64,000 bases of DNA from Pseudodesulfovibrio portus (GCF_026000375.1 NZ_AP026708.1:2516001-2580000), one strand, 5' to 3'. Positions 7,885 through 18,644 are shown, counted from the first letter of the stretch. The notes: generated from the sequence alone by a model not told the origin. Made by a program: numbers and translations.

Positions 7885-10800
7885 GTGAAGCGAGAGTCCC
7901 AAGACAATTCTATTTCCGGCGGCAGCCGGGTCGCTTTCCTGGAAAGGGAGCTGCAGAAGTCGGAATCGAAATGGCACAGCATCATTGAGTATGTGCCCCT
8001 GATCGGGATCAGTCTGGACCCTGAGGGGAACATCGTGTTCGCCAACCAGTATTTTCTCGACCTCACCGGGTGGGGTTTCGAGGAGATATCCGGAAGGAGC
8101 TGGTTCGACCTGTTCCTGACCGATGACGACCGGGAAGGCGTGCGCGAGGTGTTCCTGGCGACCATGCGGCGCAATGATGTCGGCCCCCATTCCAGGCACC
8201 AGAACAAGATAGTCACCAGGGACGGCAACGTCCGGGACGTGTCCTGGTTCAACGTGCTGACCTTGAACGAGGAAGGGCATGCGCTCAACGTCACCAGCCT
8301 GGGCATCGACCTGACCGCACAGGAAGAGGCCGAGGCCGCCCTGCACACGAGCGAGGAGCGGTTGAGCCTGGCGCTGGAAGCCGCAAGGGACGCCGTGTGG
8401 GAATGGAATCCCGTGACCCATGAGGTCTTTTTCAGCCCCCAGTGGTTCATCATGCTCGGCTACGAACCCGACGAGAAACCGCCCGGATATGAGACCTGGC
8501 GGGAGTTGGTCCACAAGGGTGACATAGAGGAGACGGAGTCTCTGCTTCGGGAAGCTCTGGAGAAGAGAGGCTCCTTCAAGTACGAATTTCGCATGCTGAC
8601 CAAGGCGGGGGAGTGGCGGTGGATCCTGGCCAGGGCCAAAGTCGTTTCTTCCGACAGCGACGGCACGGTCAGGATGGTCGGGACGCATACGGATATCCAC
8701 GAGCGCAAGCTGGCGGAACTGGGACTCAAGGAGGCCAAGGACGCCGCCGAGGCGGCTATCAGCGCCCTGCGCCTGAACATGGCCCACCTGCGCACCCTGG
8801 TGGAGACCATCCCCGATCTCGTCTGGCTCAAGGACGTGAACGGGGTGTTCCTCTCCTGCAATCAACGGTTCGAAAGACTGTACGGCGCACCCGAAGCGGA
8901 AATCGTCGGCAAGACGGATTATGATTTCGTGGACAGGGAACTGGCGGATTCTTTCAGGCGGCACGACAGGGCCGCCATGGCCGCAGGGAAGCCTACGGTC
9001 AACGAAGAGACGGTGAAGTACAAGGACGACGGGCATATAGAGGAACTTGAGACGATCAAGACGCCCATGCTCGATGATCGGGGAGCGCTGATCGGCGTTC
9101 TGGGCGTGGCCCGTGACATCACCAGGAGAAACCGCATCGCGGACCAGTTGAAAGAGAGCGAGCTTCGGTTCAAGGCCCTGCACAACGCGTCCTTCGGCGG
9201 CATAGCCATTCATGACAAGGGCCTCATCCTGGACTGCAACCAGGGGCTGGCCGACATTTCCGGGTTCAGCATGGAAGAGCTGATCGGCATGGACGGGTTG
9301 CAGCTCATTGGCGAGTCCGCCCGGGAAAAGGTCATGGGGAATATCCTCGCCGGGTATGAAAAGCCCTACGAGGCCGTCGGCGTTCGGAAAAACGGCGAAG
9401 AGTACCCGCTCCGGCTGGAAGGCAGGAATATCCCGTACAAGGGGAGGATGGTCAGAACCGTCGAGTTCCGGGATATCTCCCAGCGCAAGAAGGCTGAAAA
9501 GGAACTGCGGGACAGCGAGCTCCGGCATCGGGTCATTTTCGAAAATTCGCCCTTGGGGATGGTCCGTTTCAGCGTGGATGGTCGAATCCTGGATTGCAAC
9601 AGCCTTTTCGTCGAGCTGATGGGGTCCACCCGCGAGGAGCTGATCGGGTTCCACACCCTGAAGAGGAGCAACCGGAAGATGCGGGAGGCCCTCGGCAAGG
9701 CGCTGCACGGGGAGCCGTCGTCCTATGAGGATTATTATACCTCGGTGTCGGGAAACAAGGAGACCTATCTGCACGTCCAGTTCAATCCGGTGAACCTCGG
9801 TCGGCCGCCCACCGAGGTCATCGCCACGCTGGAGGATTTCAGCGAGCGCAAGGAAACCAGGGACGGATTGCAGCGCGCCAAGGAGGAGGCCGAGGCCTTC
9901 AGCCGCTCCAAGACGGAGTTCCTGACCAACATGAGCCATGAGATACGGACGCCCTTGAACGGCATCCTGGGCATGCTCCAGCTGCTGCAGAATTCCGACC
10001 TGGACATGGAGCAGGCGGGATACGTGGTGGATGCAATTCAATCATCCAAGAGGCTGACGCGGCTGTTGACGGACATCCTGGATCTTTCCAGGGTCGAGGC
10101 GGGCAAGCTCATGGTCCAGGACATCCCCTTCAACCTGAAGGAGTCCTGCCGCCAGGTCTGCGACCTGTACCGCCTGACTGCCGACCAGAGCGGCGTTGCG
10201 TTGCGTTGCGAAATCGATCCCGCCATCCCCGACTTCCTGGCCGGGGATCCCCTCCGGGTGCAGCAGGTGATGACGAACCTGATCGGCAATGCGTTCAAGT
10301 TCACGCCCGAAGGGCACATCGCCCTTTCCGCCTCGGTTCTGCCTTCAAGCACTCCGGAAGTGTACCGAATCCTGTTTACGGTATCCGACACGGGAAAGGG
10401 CATCCCCGACGACAAGCTGGGCACGCTCTTCGACACCTTCACCCAGGTGGTCGGCGAGGGATACACGCGGCAGCATCAGGGTGCCGGACTGGGGCTGGCC
10501 ATCTGCAAGCAGCTCATTCAGCTGATGGGCGGGGGCATCTCCGTTGAAAGCGAGGTGGGCCGGGGCACGGCTGTTTACGTGGTCCTGCCTTTCGTGATCA
10601 GCAAGGCGCCCGAGCAGCCCCGCCCCGCCGTCGCCGCGAACCGCGTCTGCTGCGCCTGCGGGAAGTTCAGGGTGCTCCTGGCCGAGGACGAGCGGGTGAA
10701 CAGCCTGGTCACCCGGCGTCTCCTGGAAAAGGCCGGGCACGACGTCTGCGTGGTCGAGAATGGCGAGCAAGCGATCGCGGCCGTGCGCGAAGGCTGTTTC

Positions 10801-11034
10801 GACGTCATATTGATGGATATCCAGATGCCGGTCATGGACGGCGTGACGGCCACCAAAGCGATCCGGTCCGGCGCGGCCGGGGAAGCCGCCAAGGACATCC
10901 CCATTGCGGCGGTCACCGCTTTCGCCATGGTCGGGGACAGGGAGAAATTCCTCGAGGCGGGCATGGACGGCTATGTGGTCAAGCCCATCGAACTGGAAAA
11001 GCTCCAGCAGTTCCTCGACTCCATCCGGCGGTAG
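7885..11034 (+). CDS. Five-PAS hybrid sensor histidine kinase with receiver domain
   Basis: Large cytoplasmic signalling protein of 1049 residues without membrane segments. Five PAS/PAC units follow one another: about 25-150, 155-285, 300-420, 425-545 and 550-665. A linker leads into the HisKA domain with the phospho-acceptor H685 in [11 protein letters not shown], then the HATPase domain (N box [10 protein letters not shown] boxes DTGKGIP and GAGLGLAI). The C-terminal receiver has acidic residues in LLAEDE, the phospho-acceptor D978 in LMDIQMP and the lysine in VVKPIE. The GTG start at 7885 has GAGGAGG at 7873-7879. No cognate regulator is adjacent. The architecture resembles the second hybrid kinase at 55410-58079. 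The signal sensed is unknown. Confidence 0.95.
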   Translation: MKRESQDNSISGGSRVAFLERELQKSESKWHSIIEYVPLIGISLDPEGNIVFANQYFLDLTGWGFEEISGRSWFDLFLTDDDREGVREVFLATMRRNDVGPHSRHQNKIVTRDGNVRDVSWFNVLTLNEEGHALNVTSLGIDLTAQEEAEAALHTSEERLSLALEAARDAVWEWNPVTHEVFFSPQWFIMLGYEPDEKPPGYETWRELVHKGDIEETESLLREALEKRGSFKYEFRMLTKAGEWRWILARAKVVSSDSDGTVRMVGTHTDIHERKLAELGLKEAKDAAEAAISALRLNMAHLRTLVETIPDLVWLKDVNGVFLSCNQRFERLYGAPEAEIVGKTDYDFVDRELADSFRRHDRAAMAAGKPTVNEETVKYKDDGHIEELETIKTPMLDDRGALIGVLGVARDITRRNRIADQLKESELRFKALHNASFGGIAIHDKGLILDCNQGLADISGFSMEELIGMDGLQLIGESAREKVMGNILAGYEKPYEAVGVRKNGEEYPLRLEGRNIPYKGRMVRTVEFRDISQRKKAEKELRDSELRHRVIFENSPLGMVRFSVDGRILDCNSLFVELMGSTREELIGFHTLKRSNRKMREALGKALHGEPSSYEDYYTSVSGNKETYLHVQFNPVNLGRPPTEVIATLEDFSERKETRDGLQRAKEEAEAFSRSKTEFLTNMSHEIRTPLNGILGMLQLLQNSDLDMEQAGYVVDAIQSSKRLTRLLTDILDLSRVEAGKLMVQDIPFNLKESCRQVCDLYRLTADQSGVALRCEIDPAIPDFLAGDPLRVQQVMTNLIGNAFKFTPEGHIALSASVLPSSTPEVYRILFTVSDTGKGIPDDKLGTLFDTFTQVVGEGYTRQHQGAGLGLAICKQLIQLMGGGISVESEVGRGTAVYVVLPFVISKAPEQPRPAVAANRVCCACGKFRVLLAEDERVNSLVTRRLLEKAGHDVCVVENGEQAIAAVREGCFDVILMDIQMPVMDGVTATKAIRSGAAGEAAKDIPIAAVTAFAMVGDREKFLEAGMDGYVVKPIELEKLQQFLDSIRR

Positions 11035-11258
11035 CCGCGTGGCGCATATTCCGCCCGTACGGGGGGGCGCGCTTCATGCCCCCGCACTGTACCGCCGGCT
11101 TCCCGCAGGTCGCGCAATGCGCGAAAGGCGTGTTGTTTGCGGGATATTATTCATTTAAATCAGCATGTAATATAAATTCACGATTCCTTGAAGGATAGGC
11201 ACGCCCCCTGCATATGCAGAGGCAGGGCAAACAGAAAATCCAACAAGGAGAATGGATA
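11035..11258. other. Intergenic region, no gene found
   Basis: About 220 bases. The first part is GC-rich with a run of seven G; the second is AT-rich (around 11145-11190) and probably contains the promoter of the next gene, for example a TAATAT hexamer near 11168-11173. No convincing terminator was seen for the kinase gene. Confidence 0.35.
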
Positions 11259-11876
11259 ATGGAACTCGAATTCACCGTGCACGGCCACTCATGCGATCTT
11301 GCATTGCACCCCGTGTCCGAAAAGACGGCCAGAATCATCCAGGAACAGGGCTCCGAGGTCTACTCCATGAAGGCCCTGGAATGGTGGCGCAAGGGCAACA
11401 CCGCCACCTGGGGCATGCGCATCGACGACGTCTGCCATATACGGGTCACCCTGGACGGCGAGCCCGTGGAACTCGACCGCACCGCCATCGTGGCCGACCC
11501 CCTGAAGATACGCCGCAGACTGTATCTCGACAGCAGGGCCAAGTTCCTCTGCGTCCTCGGCTTCGACAACGAGGTCTGCAAGTTCACCTGGAAGTGGAGC
11601 AACATCGAGGAGTTCAACCCGGCGAAGTTCGACTTCATGGTGCATCAATGGGACCGCATCATGGGCGAGCGGGGGTACTTCATCCTCGACGAGGTCCGGT
11701 ACGACGACGAATTCGCCACCAACCACGACTGGTGCGACGCCTCGGGGTTCACCCTGGTGCCGCCGCGCATCATCGACCTCGAGGAGGTGCGGCGTGAACT
11801 CAACCAGGGCGCGCCCGAGCACGAGGGGCCGCCGTTCCCCTTCCGCGACAAGACCTCGCAAACCGTTTCCGAATAG
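11259..11876 (+). CDS. Protein of unknown function (205 residues)
   Basis: I do not recognise this family. The ATG at 11259 is chosen because AAGGAG (11245-11250) lies 8 bases upstream; an ATG at 11252 is in another frame. The protein is soluble-looking with no signal peptide or membrane segment, and is rich in Trp and charged residues (for example ALEWWRKGNTATWGM and FTWKWSNIEEF). There are few cysteines and no metal-binding cluster. The C-terminal 30 residues look disordered (many Pro, Glu, Gly). It forms a single-gene unit with a strong shared terminator at its end and good ribosome site, so it is likely a real, expressed gene. Confidence 0.7.
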   Translation: MELEFTVHGHSCDLALHPVSEKTARIIQEQGSEVYSMKALEWWRKGNTATWGMRIDDVCHIRVTLDGEPVELDRTAIVADPLKIRRRLYLDSRAKFLCVLGFDNEVCKFTWKWSNIEEFNPAKFDFMVHQWDRIMGERGYFILDEVRYDDEFATNHDWCDASGFTLVPPRIIDLEEVRRELNQGAPEHEGPPFPFRDKTSQTVSE

Positions 11877-11918
11877 ACCACCCCATCCCCTGTCGGGGTT
11901 ATCCGTACCCCGAAATAA

Positions 11919-11955
11919 AGCCCCCCGTACCCGATGGTGCGGGGGGCTGCCTTTG
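11919..11955. terminator. Bidirectional terminator between convergent genes
   Basis: AGCCCCCCGTACC (11919-11931) pairs with GGTGCGGGGGGCT (11936-11948), 13 bp with one G-U and a 4-base loop. The minus-strand side is followed by TTATTTC and the plus side by a short CTTT. It ends both the 11259 gene and the long minus-strand operon. Confidence 0.85.
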
Positions 11956-11977
11956 GTGCGGCGCGTTCTTGGGAGGA

Positions 11978-13534
11978 TTACGCACCGCATCCGGCTTGGG
12001 GCTGTTGTTCGTCTATGTCCAGGACGGGTTGCAGGTGGAGGGAGACGGTGGTGCCTTCACCGGGTCGGCTGGCGAGCTCCACGGTGCCGTCATATTCTTC
12101 TATGAGCTTCTTGATCATGGCCAGGCCGAGACCGCTGCCGCCGTCCTTGGTGGTGTAGAACGGGCTGAAGGCCTTGTCCTGCTCCTGTTCGGTCATGCCC
12201 ACGCCCTGGTCCGTGACCTTGAGGACCACTTCGTCCTCGACCAGGGACAGGTCCAGGGTGACGGTGCCGCCGTCCGGCATGGCCTCGAAGCTGTTCCGGA
12301 TCAGGTTGACCAGGCACTGCTTGAAGGCGTCCGGGTCGCCCAGCACGGCCGGGATGGGCGTCTCGGCCCTGATGTCCATGCGATACCCCCGCCCGCCGTA
12401 GCCTATGTCCATGAGCTCCACCACGTCGGTGCACACGGCCAGGATGTCCACGGTCCCTCCGGGCACGCGGGCCGGACGGGCGAAATCGAGCATGTCGGTC
12501 AGCAGCCGGTCCAGCCGCCGGGTCTCGTCCACGATGATCTGCGCCTTCTCCTTTTCCTTTTCCCCGAGGGACGGGGAGCGCAAAAGGGAGTTGGCGAAAC
12601 CGCCCACTGCGGACAGGGGGTTGCGGATTTCGTGGGCCAGGTAGGTGGACATCTCGCCGATGATGGTGAACTTGTCGCGGTGCTGCTGGTACTTCTCCCG
12701 GTGGGTTCGTTCGGTGATGTCCCGGTGCATGACCATGATGTGGGTCATGTTCCCGCGCATGTCGAAGATCGGGTACGCATAGAGCCGGTAGTACTGCAGC
12801 AGCCCGCTGGCGTTGATCCGGGTGACCAGGGATTCCTCCTTCCTGCCGCTCTGGAGGGTCTTGTAGAAGGGGCAGGACGGGTCGAGGGACTGGCAGAAGG
12901 ACGAGCCGTCCATCAGGCGCGCCGCGTGCCAGCACGGCTTGCCCAGCAGTTCCTTGCGGGACCGGTTCGCCCGCTGCCAGACGGTGCGGTTCAGGTCCAC
13001 CACGGTACCGGACTTGTCCAGGAGAAAGATGTCCTCCCTGATCTCGTCGATGATGGATTGGATCAGGGTTCGCTGGTTGTCCATGTGATTCATGTAGTTG
13101 CCCTTGACCACGGCCATGTCGTGCAGGCCGCACAGGAAGATCACCTCCCGATGGTCCAGAAGGGCCACGGATTCCGGGAGGGTCCGCCGGAGCGCGGCGC
13201 AAATGGCGCGGTTGCCCGTGATCTCCACCACCAGGTTGATCTCGGGGTGGGCGGCCAGCATTTCCTCATGGGTCGGGTAGACCGGGCAGGAGGTGTCGTA
13301 TTTGCCGGACACGTCTTCCGGGGTCGCGTTGGAGATGGCCGTCAGGACCATGCCCGGCAGGAATTCCCGGAACGCCTCGTTGTAGGTGATGTTGATCAGG
13401 ACCTTGAGGGCCGGGCCGGTGCCGACCACGCCCACGTTGAACGGGCCCAGTTCGCCGTTGAAGTAGCAGATGCCCATGTTTTCGTATGTGAAATCGTTCA
13501 TCCTCGTCTCCGGGGTCGGGTTGCTTGAGGCCAT
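11978..13534 (-). CDS. Sensor histidine kinase with Rossmann-like N-terminal domain and PAS domain
   Basis: 518 residues, last gene of the long minus-strand operon. Residues about 32-150 look like a nucleotide-binding Rossmann fold (FNVGVVGTGP, then HPEINLVVEITG), reminiscent of NAD-dependent dehydrogenases rather than a usual sensor domain. A PAS domain follows (about 165-290), containing a CWHAAR...CQSLDPSCPF cysteine cluster that could bind metal or haem. HisKA has the acceptor histidine in YLAHEIRNPLSAVGG, and the HATPase has NLIRNSFEA, DQGVGM and GSGLGLA. No membrane segment. The start at 13534 has GGAGG overlapping the nhaB stop, giving tight coupling; an ATG at 13591 would overlap nhaB and is less likely. 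Confidence 0.88.
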   Translation of the reverse strand: MASSNPTPETRMNDFTYENMGICYFNGELGPFNVGVVGTGPALKVLINITYNEAFREFLPGMVLTAISNATPEDVSGKYDTSCPVYPTHEEMLAAHPEINLVVEITGNRAICAALRRTLPESVALLDHREVIFLCGLHDMAVVKGNYMNHMDNQRTLIQSIIDEIREDIFLLDKSGTVVDLNRTVWQRANRSRKELLGKPCWHAARLMDGSSFCQSLDPSCPFYKTLQSGRKEESLVTRINASGLLQYYRLYAYPIFDMRGNMTHIMVMHRDITERTHREKYQQHRDKFTIIGEMSTYLAHEIRNPLSAVGGFANSLLRSPSLGEKEKEKAQIIVDETRRLDRLLTDMLDFARPARVPGGTVDILAVCTDVVELMDIGYGGRGYRMDIRAETPIPAVLGDPDAFKQCLVNLIRNSFEAMPDGGTVTLDLSLVEDEVVLKVTDQGVGMTEQEQDKAFSPFYTTKDGGSGLGLAMIKKLIEEYDGTVELASRPGEGTTVSLHLQPVLDIDEQQPQAGCGA

Positions 13535-13538
13535 GGCG

Positions 13539-15188
13539 TCATCCTCCGCAGAAGAACCGGACGATGTCCTGCATGTGCCAGGCTGCGACAAATCCGGTCA
13601 GGGACATGGTTATGGTGTAGGGCAGGGCCAGCATGACCATGCGCCCGTATGAGAGCCGGATGACCGGGGCCAGGGCCGAGGTGAGCAGGAAGAGGAACGC
13701 GGCCTGGCCGTTGGGGGTGGCCACGCTCGGGATGTTGGTCCCGGTGTTGATGGCCACGGCAAGCTTGTCGAAGTTGGCGATGATCTCCCCGGCCCTGCCT
13801 GCCGCCTCGGCGGGCAGACCGGCGAGCACGTCCGCCCGGGCCAGGTGGGGATCGGTCAGCATGTCCATGAGCGCCTGCCCGGACATGGTGATGCCCGGCA
13901 CGCCCTGGAGCATCTGGGTGAAGTGCATCTTGGTCTCGGTGATGTAGACCGTGGCCACGAACACGTTGTCCGAGATCATGGAGAGCAGCCCGGTGGCCAC
14001 GTAATAGGCGGCCATTTGCGAATTGCCCTGCATGTGCAGCACGAAGTCGATGACCGGCTTGAACAGGTGCTGGTCGTGAATGACGGCCACGATGGCGAAG
14101 AAGACCACCAGCAGCGCGGTGAAGGGGAGCGCCTCCTCGAAGGCCCGGCCCAGCTGGTGTTCCTCGGTCACGCCGTTGACCGCCGTCAGGATGACGATGA
14201 CCGACAGGCCGATGATGCCCACGGCGGCCAGGTGGAAGGCCAGGCCGATGACCAGCCAGAGGGCGCAGACCGCCTGCATGATCAGCCTGGCCCGGTCGGA
14301 CCGGGTCATTTCCGCCTCCCGTTCCATAGCCGTTTCCAGCATGTGCGCGCGGATGTTCTCCGGCAGCTTCGCCCCGTACCCGGACAGCGAGAACCGCTCC
14401 ACCAGCGCACAGGTGAGCAGGCCGACCGCGAGGACGGGCATGGAGATGGGCGCCACCTTGATGAAGAAGGTGGAGAAGTGCCAGCCCATCTCGGCCCCTA
14501 TGAGCAGGTTCTGCGGTTCGCCCACCAGGGTGCAGACCCCGCCCAATGCCGTGCCCACGGCCCCGTGCATCATCAAGTTGCGCAGGAATCGCCGGAACTG
14601 GAACAGCTCCTCCCTGACGGCTTCCCTGCACTGGTCGTCGTCGCACAGGTCGTGGTCGCAGACCCGGTCCTTGCCCGACACGTACCGGTGGTAGACGTTG
14701 TAGAACCCGTAGGCCACGGCGATGATCACCGCCGTGACGGTCAGGGCGTCGAGGAAGGCGGACAGGACCGCCCCGGCCAGGCAGAAGAGCTGGGAGATGA
14801 TCATCTTGGAGCGGATGGAGACCAGGATCCGGGTGAAGGTGTACTGGAGCAGGTCCTTCATGAAATAGATGCCCGCCACCATGAAGATCAGGAGCAGTAT
14901 GACCTCGAAGTTGGCCAGCGCCTCCTTGTAGACGCTGTCCGCCCCGGTCAGGCCGAGGACCACGGCCTGGACGGCCAGCAGCCCGCCCGCGGGCAGGGGA
15001 TAGCACTTGAGGGCCATGGCCAGGGTGAAGATGAATTCGGCTATGAGCACCCAGCCCGTGACAAAGGGCCCGGCCGTGCGGACCAGGATGGGGTTGAGCA
15101 GCAGGAACGCGAGTATGGCGCCTTTGTACCAGCGGGGCGCGTTGCCGAGGAAGTTGCGGGCAAAGGCGGTGGGGAATGGGGTATACAA
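13539..15188 (-). CDS. nhaB: Na+/H+ antiporter NhaB
   Basis: Inner-membrane exchanger that expels sodium against protons; 549 residues with about twelve membrane segments. Very close to the NhaB family along its length: [20 protein letters not shown] at the start, then the stretches [52 protein letters not shown], and near the end the diagnostic [19 protein letters not shown] and [14 protein letters not shown]. The start is a TTG at 15188 with GGAG 7 bases upstream. It lies inside an operon with an SLC13-type transporter, which in many bacteria is sodium-coupled; NhaB could restore the sodium gradient that such uptake uses. Confidence 0.96.
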   Translation of the reverse strand: MYTPFPTAFARNFLGNAPRWYKGAILAFLLLNPILVRTAGPFVTGWVLIAEFIFTLAMALKCYPLPAGGLLAVQAVVLGLTGADSVYKEALANFEVILLLIFMVAGIYFMKDLLQYTFTRILVSIRSKMIISQLFCLAGAVLSAFLDALTVTAVIIAVAYGFYNVYHRYVSGKDRVCDHDLCDDDQCREAVREELFQFRRFLRNLMMHGAVGTALGGVCTLVGEPQNLLIGAEMGWHFSTFFIKVAPISMPVLAVGLLTCALVERFSLSGYGAKLPENIRAHMLETAMEREAEMTRSDRARLIMQAVCALWLVIGLAFHLAAVGIIGLSVIVILTAVNGVTEEHQLGRAFEEALPFTALLVVFFAIVAVIHDQHLFKPVIDFVLHMQGNSQMAAYYVATGLLSMISDNVFVATVYITETKMHFTQMLQGVPGITMSGQALMDMLTDPHLARADVLAGLPAEAAGRAGEIIANFDKLAVAINTGTNIPSVATPNGQAAFLFLLTSALAPVIRLSYGRMVMLALPYTITMSLTGFVAAWHMQDIVRFFCGG

Positions 15189-15219
15189 GCTGAGTCTCCT
15201 TGAAATGGGGCGGCCGGGA

Positions 15220-15648
15220 TCAGTCCACGGCGGACCCGTCGATGAGCTGTGCCATGTCGATCTTGCCGTGGCGCAGCAGTTTTCTTTCCATGGCCCGCTT
15301 TACGGTCTGGAGGATTTCCTCCACCGAGGCGGGTTTGAGCAGGTAGTCGAAGACCCCCTTCCGGAGGAGGCGGGTCGCCTCGTCGATGGCGGCGTGCCCG
15401 GTCAGGCAGACGGTTTCCACGTCAAAGCCCTGCAACCGGATTTCGTTGAACGTCTCGGCTCCGGACAGCCCCGGCATCTTCATGTCCAGCAGGACCACGT
15501 CGAAGCTGTTGCCGGCCAGCGCGTTCAGGGCTTCCATCCCGTCGCGGGCCGTGGACACCGAGTGCCCTTCTGCCGCCAGCAGGCGGGCGATGGACTCGCG
15601 GAACCGGTCTTCGTCATCCACGACGAGAATGCGTATCTTGGTCGTCAT
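15220..15648 (-). CDS. Stand-alone response regulator receiver protein
   Basis: 142 residues: a single receiver domain with a 20-residue tail and no DNA-binding or enzymatic output. Acidic pocket in LVVDDED, phospho-acceptor in [10 protein letters not shown], conserved Thr/Ser in CLTGHA and Lys in YLLKPAS. The ATG at 15648 has GGAGG 5 bases upstream and overlaps the upstream kinase gene by 35 bases, so kinase and receiver are very likely partners. A CheY-like protein of this kind may pass phosphate onward or bind a target protein. Confidence 0.93.
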   Translation of the reverse strand: MTTKIRILVVDDEDRFRESIARLLAAEGHSVSTARDGMEALNALAGNSFDVVLLDMKMPGLSGAETFNEIRLQGFDVETVCLTGHAAIDEATRLLRKGVFDYLLKPASVEEILQTVKRAMERKLLRHGKIDMAQLIDGSAVD

Positions 15649-16576
15649 GCGTACCTCCGGGGTTTCTGGGGATGCAGACCGTGAACCGTGCCCCCTGCCT
15701 GTCGGGAGGGGAGTCCACTGTGATGCAGCCGCCGAGTTCGTTGACGATGCGCAGGCTCACTGACAGGCCGAGTCCCGTGCCTTCGCCGGGCTGCTTGGTG
15801 GTGTAGAAGGGGTTGAACACCCGCGCCCAGTCCTCGGGCGGGATGCCGGGCCCGGTGTCCCGGATTTCGGCGCACGCCCGGTCATTGGTGGAGTATGTGG
15901 TGACGAAGATCAGGCCGTCCTTCTTCACCGCCTGGACCGCGTTGATCAGGATGTTGAGATAGACCTGGCGCAGGAGCGGGGGGTCGGTCATGACCATGGG
16001 CATGTGTTCGTCGAAGAGGCGGACCACCCGGATGTTCTTGGGCACGGTGTCGCGCTCCACCAGGGTCAGCATGTCCTCCATGAGGCGGTTGATGTCGGCG
16101 AACTGGGCCACCGTCCTCCGGCTGCGGGCGAAGTCCAGGAGCTTGTGGGTGATGTCCGAGCAGCGGTTCACCTGGGCGAAGATGACGTCCAGGCTGGACT
16201 GGATCTCCTGCATGGCCTCGGGCGACGGGGGAGAGACGAGGGTGACCCGGATCAGTTCCGCTTCCTGCATGATGATGTTCAGGGGGTTGTTGATCTCGTG
16301 GGCGATGCCCGTGGATATTTCGCCCAGGGCCAGGGTCTTCTGGGACTGGATCAGCTGCTTGCCGATGTCCGCCTGCTCCCGGCTGGCCTCGTCCAGGCGG
16401 CGGGTCGAGATCCGGAGCAGCATCCACACGGCCGCGGCCAACCCGAGAGCCACGCCCACGGTGGCCGCGTTGCCTGCCGCGGAGCGTTCCCAGGCAATGG
16501 CCGCGATGGCCACGCAGGACGCGGGGCAGGCGTACTGCCCCAGCCGGACGATGCGCCGGGCTCGCGACAGGTTCAT
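15614..16576 (-). CDS. Membrane-bound sensor histidine kinase with minimal sensor
   Basis: 320 residues. Two membrane segments near residues 15-28 and 33-55 with hardly any periplasmic loop, then a short coiled linker, a HisKA domain (acceptor histidine in GIAHEINNPLNIIMQ) and an HATPase (NILINAVQAV, DTGPGIP, EGTGLGLSVS). The lack of a sensor domain suggests it senses within the membrane or via a partner such as one of the transporters. The ATG at 16576 overlaps the upstream receiver stop (ATGA), and its 3' end overlaps the next receiver gene by 35 bases. Confidence 0.93.
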   Translation of the reverse strand: MNLSRARRIVRLGQYACPASCVAIAAIAWERSAAGNAATVGVALGLAAAVWMLLRISTRRLDEASREQADIGKQLIQSQKTLALGEISTGIAHEINNPLNIIMQEAELIRVTLVSPPSPEAMQEIQSSLDVIFAQVNRCSDITHKLLDFARSRRTVAQFADINRLMEDMLTLVERDTVPKNIRVVRLFDEHMPMVMTDPPLLRQVYLNILINAVQAVKKDGLIFVTTYSTNDRACAEIRDTGPGIPPEDWARVFNPFYTTKQPGEGTGLGLSVSLRIVNELGGCITVDSPPDRQGARFTVCIPRNPGGTHDDQDTHSRRG

Positions 16577-16971
16577 GCCTTGTCCCCTTCCTTCCTGCGG
16601 AGCTGGGCGTGCTCGAAGGCCGCCCTGATGCGTTCGAGCAGGTCGTCGATGGAGAAGGGCTTGAGGATGTAGTCGTAGGCCCCGTGGCTGATGCCCTCGA
16701 TGCCCGACTGCATGGAGCCGTGGCCGGTGAGCATGATGACCGAGGTCTCCCGGAACCGCTTGCGTATTTCCTTCAGGGTCTCGATGCCGTCGAGCCCGGG
16801 CATGCGGACGTCGAGTATGACCACGTCCACGTTGCCGCTTCGCAGGAATTCCAGGGCTTCCTCGCCCGACGCCGCAGTGTCCACGTCCAGGTTGCGTTTG
16901 GTCAGGCGGCGCTTGATGAGCTTCAGGAAATCGGGTTCGTCGTCAACGACGAGTACGTGTATTCTGGACAT
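16573..16971 (-). CDS. Stand-alone response regulator receiver protein
   Basis: 132 residues, one receiver domain only. Acidic pocket VLVVDDEPDF, phospho-acceptor in VVILDVRMPGLDG, Thr in MLTGHGS and Lys in YILKPFS. The upstream kinase stop and this start overlap as TGATG; AAGGAGG lies 4-5 bases before the chosen ATG at 16971 (an ATG at 16974 is too close to the ribosome site). The tail (EHAQLRRKEGDKA) is charged. Most likely partner: the Cache kinase directly upstream. Confidence 0.92.
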   Translation of the reverse strand: MSRIHVLVVDDEPDFLKLIKRRLTKRNLDVDTAASGEEALEFLRSGNVDVVILDVRMPGLDGIETLKEIRKRFRETSVIMLTGHGSMQSGIEGISHGAYDYILKPFSIDDLLERIRAAFEHAQLRRKEGDKA

Positions 16972-18644
16972 CATTCCTCCTTGCAGCCGGGGAAATAGGG
17001 GCAGTTCAGCGGCAGGCTGATGGTGAAGGTGGTGCCCCGGCCCGGCTCGCTGCGCACGTCGATGGTGCCGCCGAGCTTGTTGAGGGTGGAGTAGACTATG
17101 GACAGGCCCAGGCCGGTCCCTTCCCCGGCATCCTTGGTGGTGAAGAACGGGTCGAACACCTTGGGCAGCAGTTCCTTGGCGATGCCCGCGCCCGTATCGG
17201 ATATGTCCATGACCACCCGGTCGCCCTCCCGGCGGGTGGACAGGGTGATGGAGCCGTTTTCGCCCACGGCGTCGATGGCGTTTTCCAGCAGGTTGAGGAT
17301 GACCTGCTGCAACTGGTTGGAATCGGTGGTGATCAGCGGCAGCTCCTGGTCGAGCTCGCAGGCGACGTTGATGTCCCTGTGCCGGGTCTCGTTTTCCAGG
17401 AACGAGGTGGTCTGGTTGGCCAGCATGTTCAGGTCCACGTCCTCGTGTAGGGGTTCCATGCGGCGGGCGAAGCCGAGCATGCGGTGGGTGACCGTGCGCG
17501 CCCGTTCCACGTGGCGGTCGATGTCGCCCAGGGCCTCCTGGAGGTCGTCCACGGCAGGTCCTTCCCCCAGCTCTCCGTCGTTGATGATGTCCCGTATCCA
17601 GCCCGCGCTCTCGCGGATGATGGACAGGGGGTTGTTGACCTCGTGGGCCACCCCGGCGGCCAGCTTGCCCAGCGAGGCCATCTTGCTCGACTGGAGCACG
17701 GCGGCGTCCATGGCCGCCCGCTCCCGGTCCGAGAGCCTGAGCTTGTTGACCATGGAATTGACCGTGGCGTAGGCGCCCACGAAGATCATCAGGCCGCAGG
17801 CTGCGAGCAGGATGTAGACCAGGGTCCGGGAGCGGAGCAGGGGCGAGAGCTCCTCGTCCGGGTTCTCCATGATCACGAGCCGCCAGCCCGTGTGGGCCAG
17901 GACCGTGGTCCCGGCCACGAACTTCGTGCCCCTGCTCGCCCACCGCCGGATCTCGATGCCCTGGCCGCCCGCGTCGGCGGGCAGGGCCGCCTTGGACAGC
18001 ACCTTGCCGCCGAACCGGGAGGGCGTCTGCAGCTCGTTGGCCGCGTTGACCAGGTAGGCGTCGCCCAGCCGCCCGGTGCGGACGTTGCGCACCAGGGAGG
18101 TGAACACGTCGGAGTCAATGGTGGCCCGCAGAATCCAGGTCCTGCCCGCCTCCTGCCGTTTCACGGCGATGATGAAGTGGGGGAAATTGCGGAAGCCCAT
18201 GAACACGTCGCTGATGTACAGCCCCTTGAGCATGACCTGGTGGAACCACGGCTCGTCCTTGTAGTTGACCTCCTTCAGGTCGAAGGGGCCGCAGTACGCC
18301 TCGTGGCGGCCGTTGTGGCCGACGACCCCGATGTCCACGAAGGAACGGGACCGCTCGTGGATGGCCTTGAACATCGTGTTCAGGTGGTGCTGGTCCTTCA
18401 TCTGTTCGAAGGTGTGCATGTCGGCCAGCATCTGGAGCTGGGTGACCCGCTCGTTGAGGAACATGTCGATGGCGTCGCGCTTGTTGGCCACCGTGAGCAC
18501 CAGGTTGCCGGTCAGCTTTTCCTCGTAGGCCTGCTTGAACTCGGAATGGATGACGTAGCCCAGGGCGAACAGGGGGACCAGGGACAGGCCGAGGGTGGTC
18601 AGGACTAGGTTCCACTTGAGCCGGACGTAGGATGGGGCGGTCAT
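16971..18644 (-). CDS. Cache-domain membrane sensor histidine kinase
   Basis: 557 residues. Membrane segment at about 10-30, an extracytoplasmic double-Cache sensor (about 31-280, with DEPWFHQVMLKGLYISDVFMG and the typical RTWILRATID strand), a second membrane segment (about 283-303), HisKA with the acceptor histidine in GVAHEVNNPLSIIRE, and an HATPase (NLLENAIDAV, DTGAGIA, GEGTGLGLSI). Cache domains of this kind often bind small organic acids or amino acids. The C-terminus ends with a short Cys-containing tail (NCPYFPGCKEE). The start at 18644 overlaps the upstream stop as ATGA with GAGG 8 bases before it. Similar in layout to the kinase at 29159-30850. Confidence 0.94.
   Translation of the reverse strand: MTAPSYVRLKWNLVLTTLGLSLVPLFALGYVIHSEFKQAYEEKLTGNLVLTVANKRDAIDMFLNERVTQLQMLADMHTFEQMKDQHHLNTMFKAIHERSRSFVDIGVVGHNGRHEAYCGPFDLKEVNYKDEPWFHQVMLKGLYISDVFMGFRNFPHFIIAVKRQEAGRTWILRATIDSDVFTSLVRNVRTGRLGDAYLVNAANELQTPSRFGGKVLSKAALPADAGGQGIEIRRWASRGTKFVAGTTVLAHTGWRLVIMENPDEELSPLLRSRTLVYILLAACGLMIFVGAYATVNSMVNKLRLSDRERAAMDAAVLQSSKMASLGKLAAGVAHEVNNPLSIIRESAGWIRDIINDGELGEGPAVDDLQEALGDIDRHVERARTVTHRMLGFARRMEPLHEDVDLNMLANQTTSFLENETRHRDINVACELDQELPLITTDSNQLQQVILNLLENAIDAVGENGSITLSTRREGDRVVMDISDTGAGIAKELLPKVFDPFFTTKDAGEGTGLGLSIVYSTLNKLGGTIDVRSEPGRGTTFTISLPLNCPYFPGCKEE

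Noticed and set aside
7792-10041. Long open frame on the minus strand opposite the five-PAS kinase
   Set aside because: Shadow frame caused by high GC at the third codon position; composition is His/Gly/Leu-rich without any domain, while the plus strand has clear PAS and kinase motifs.
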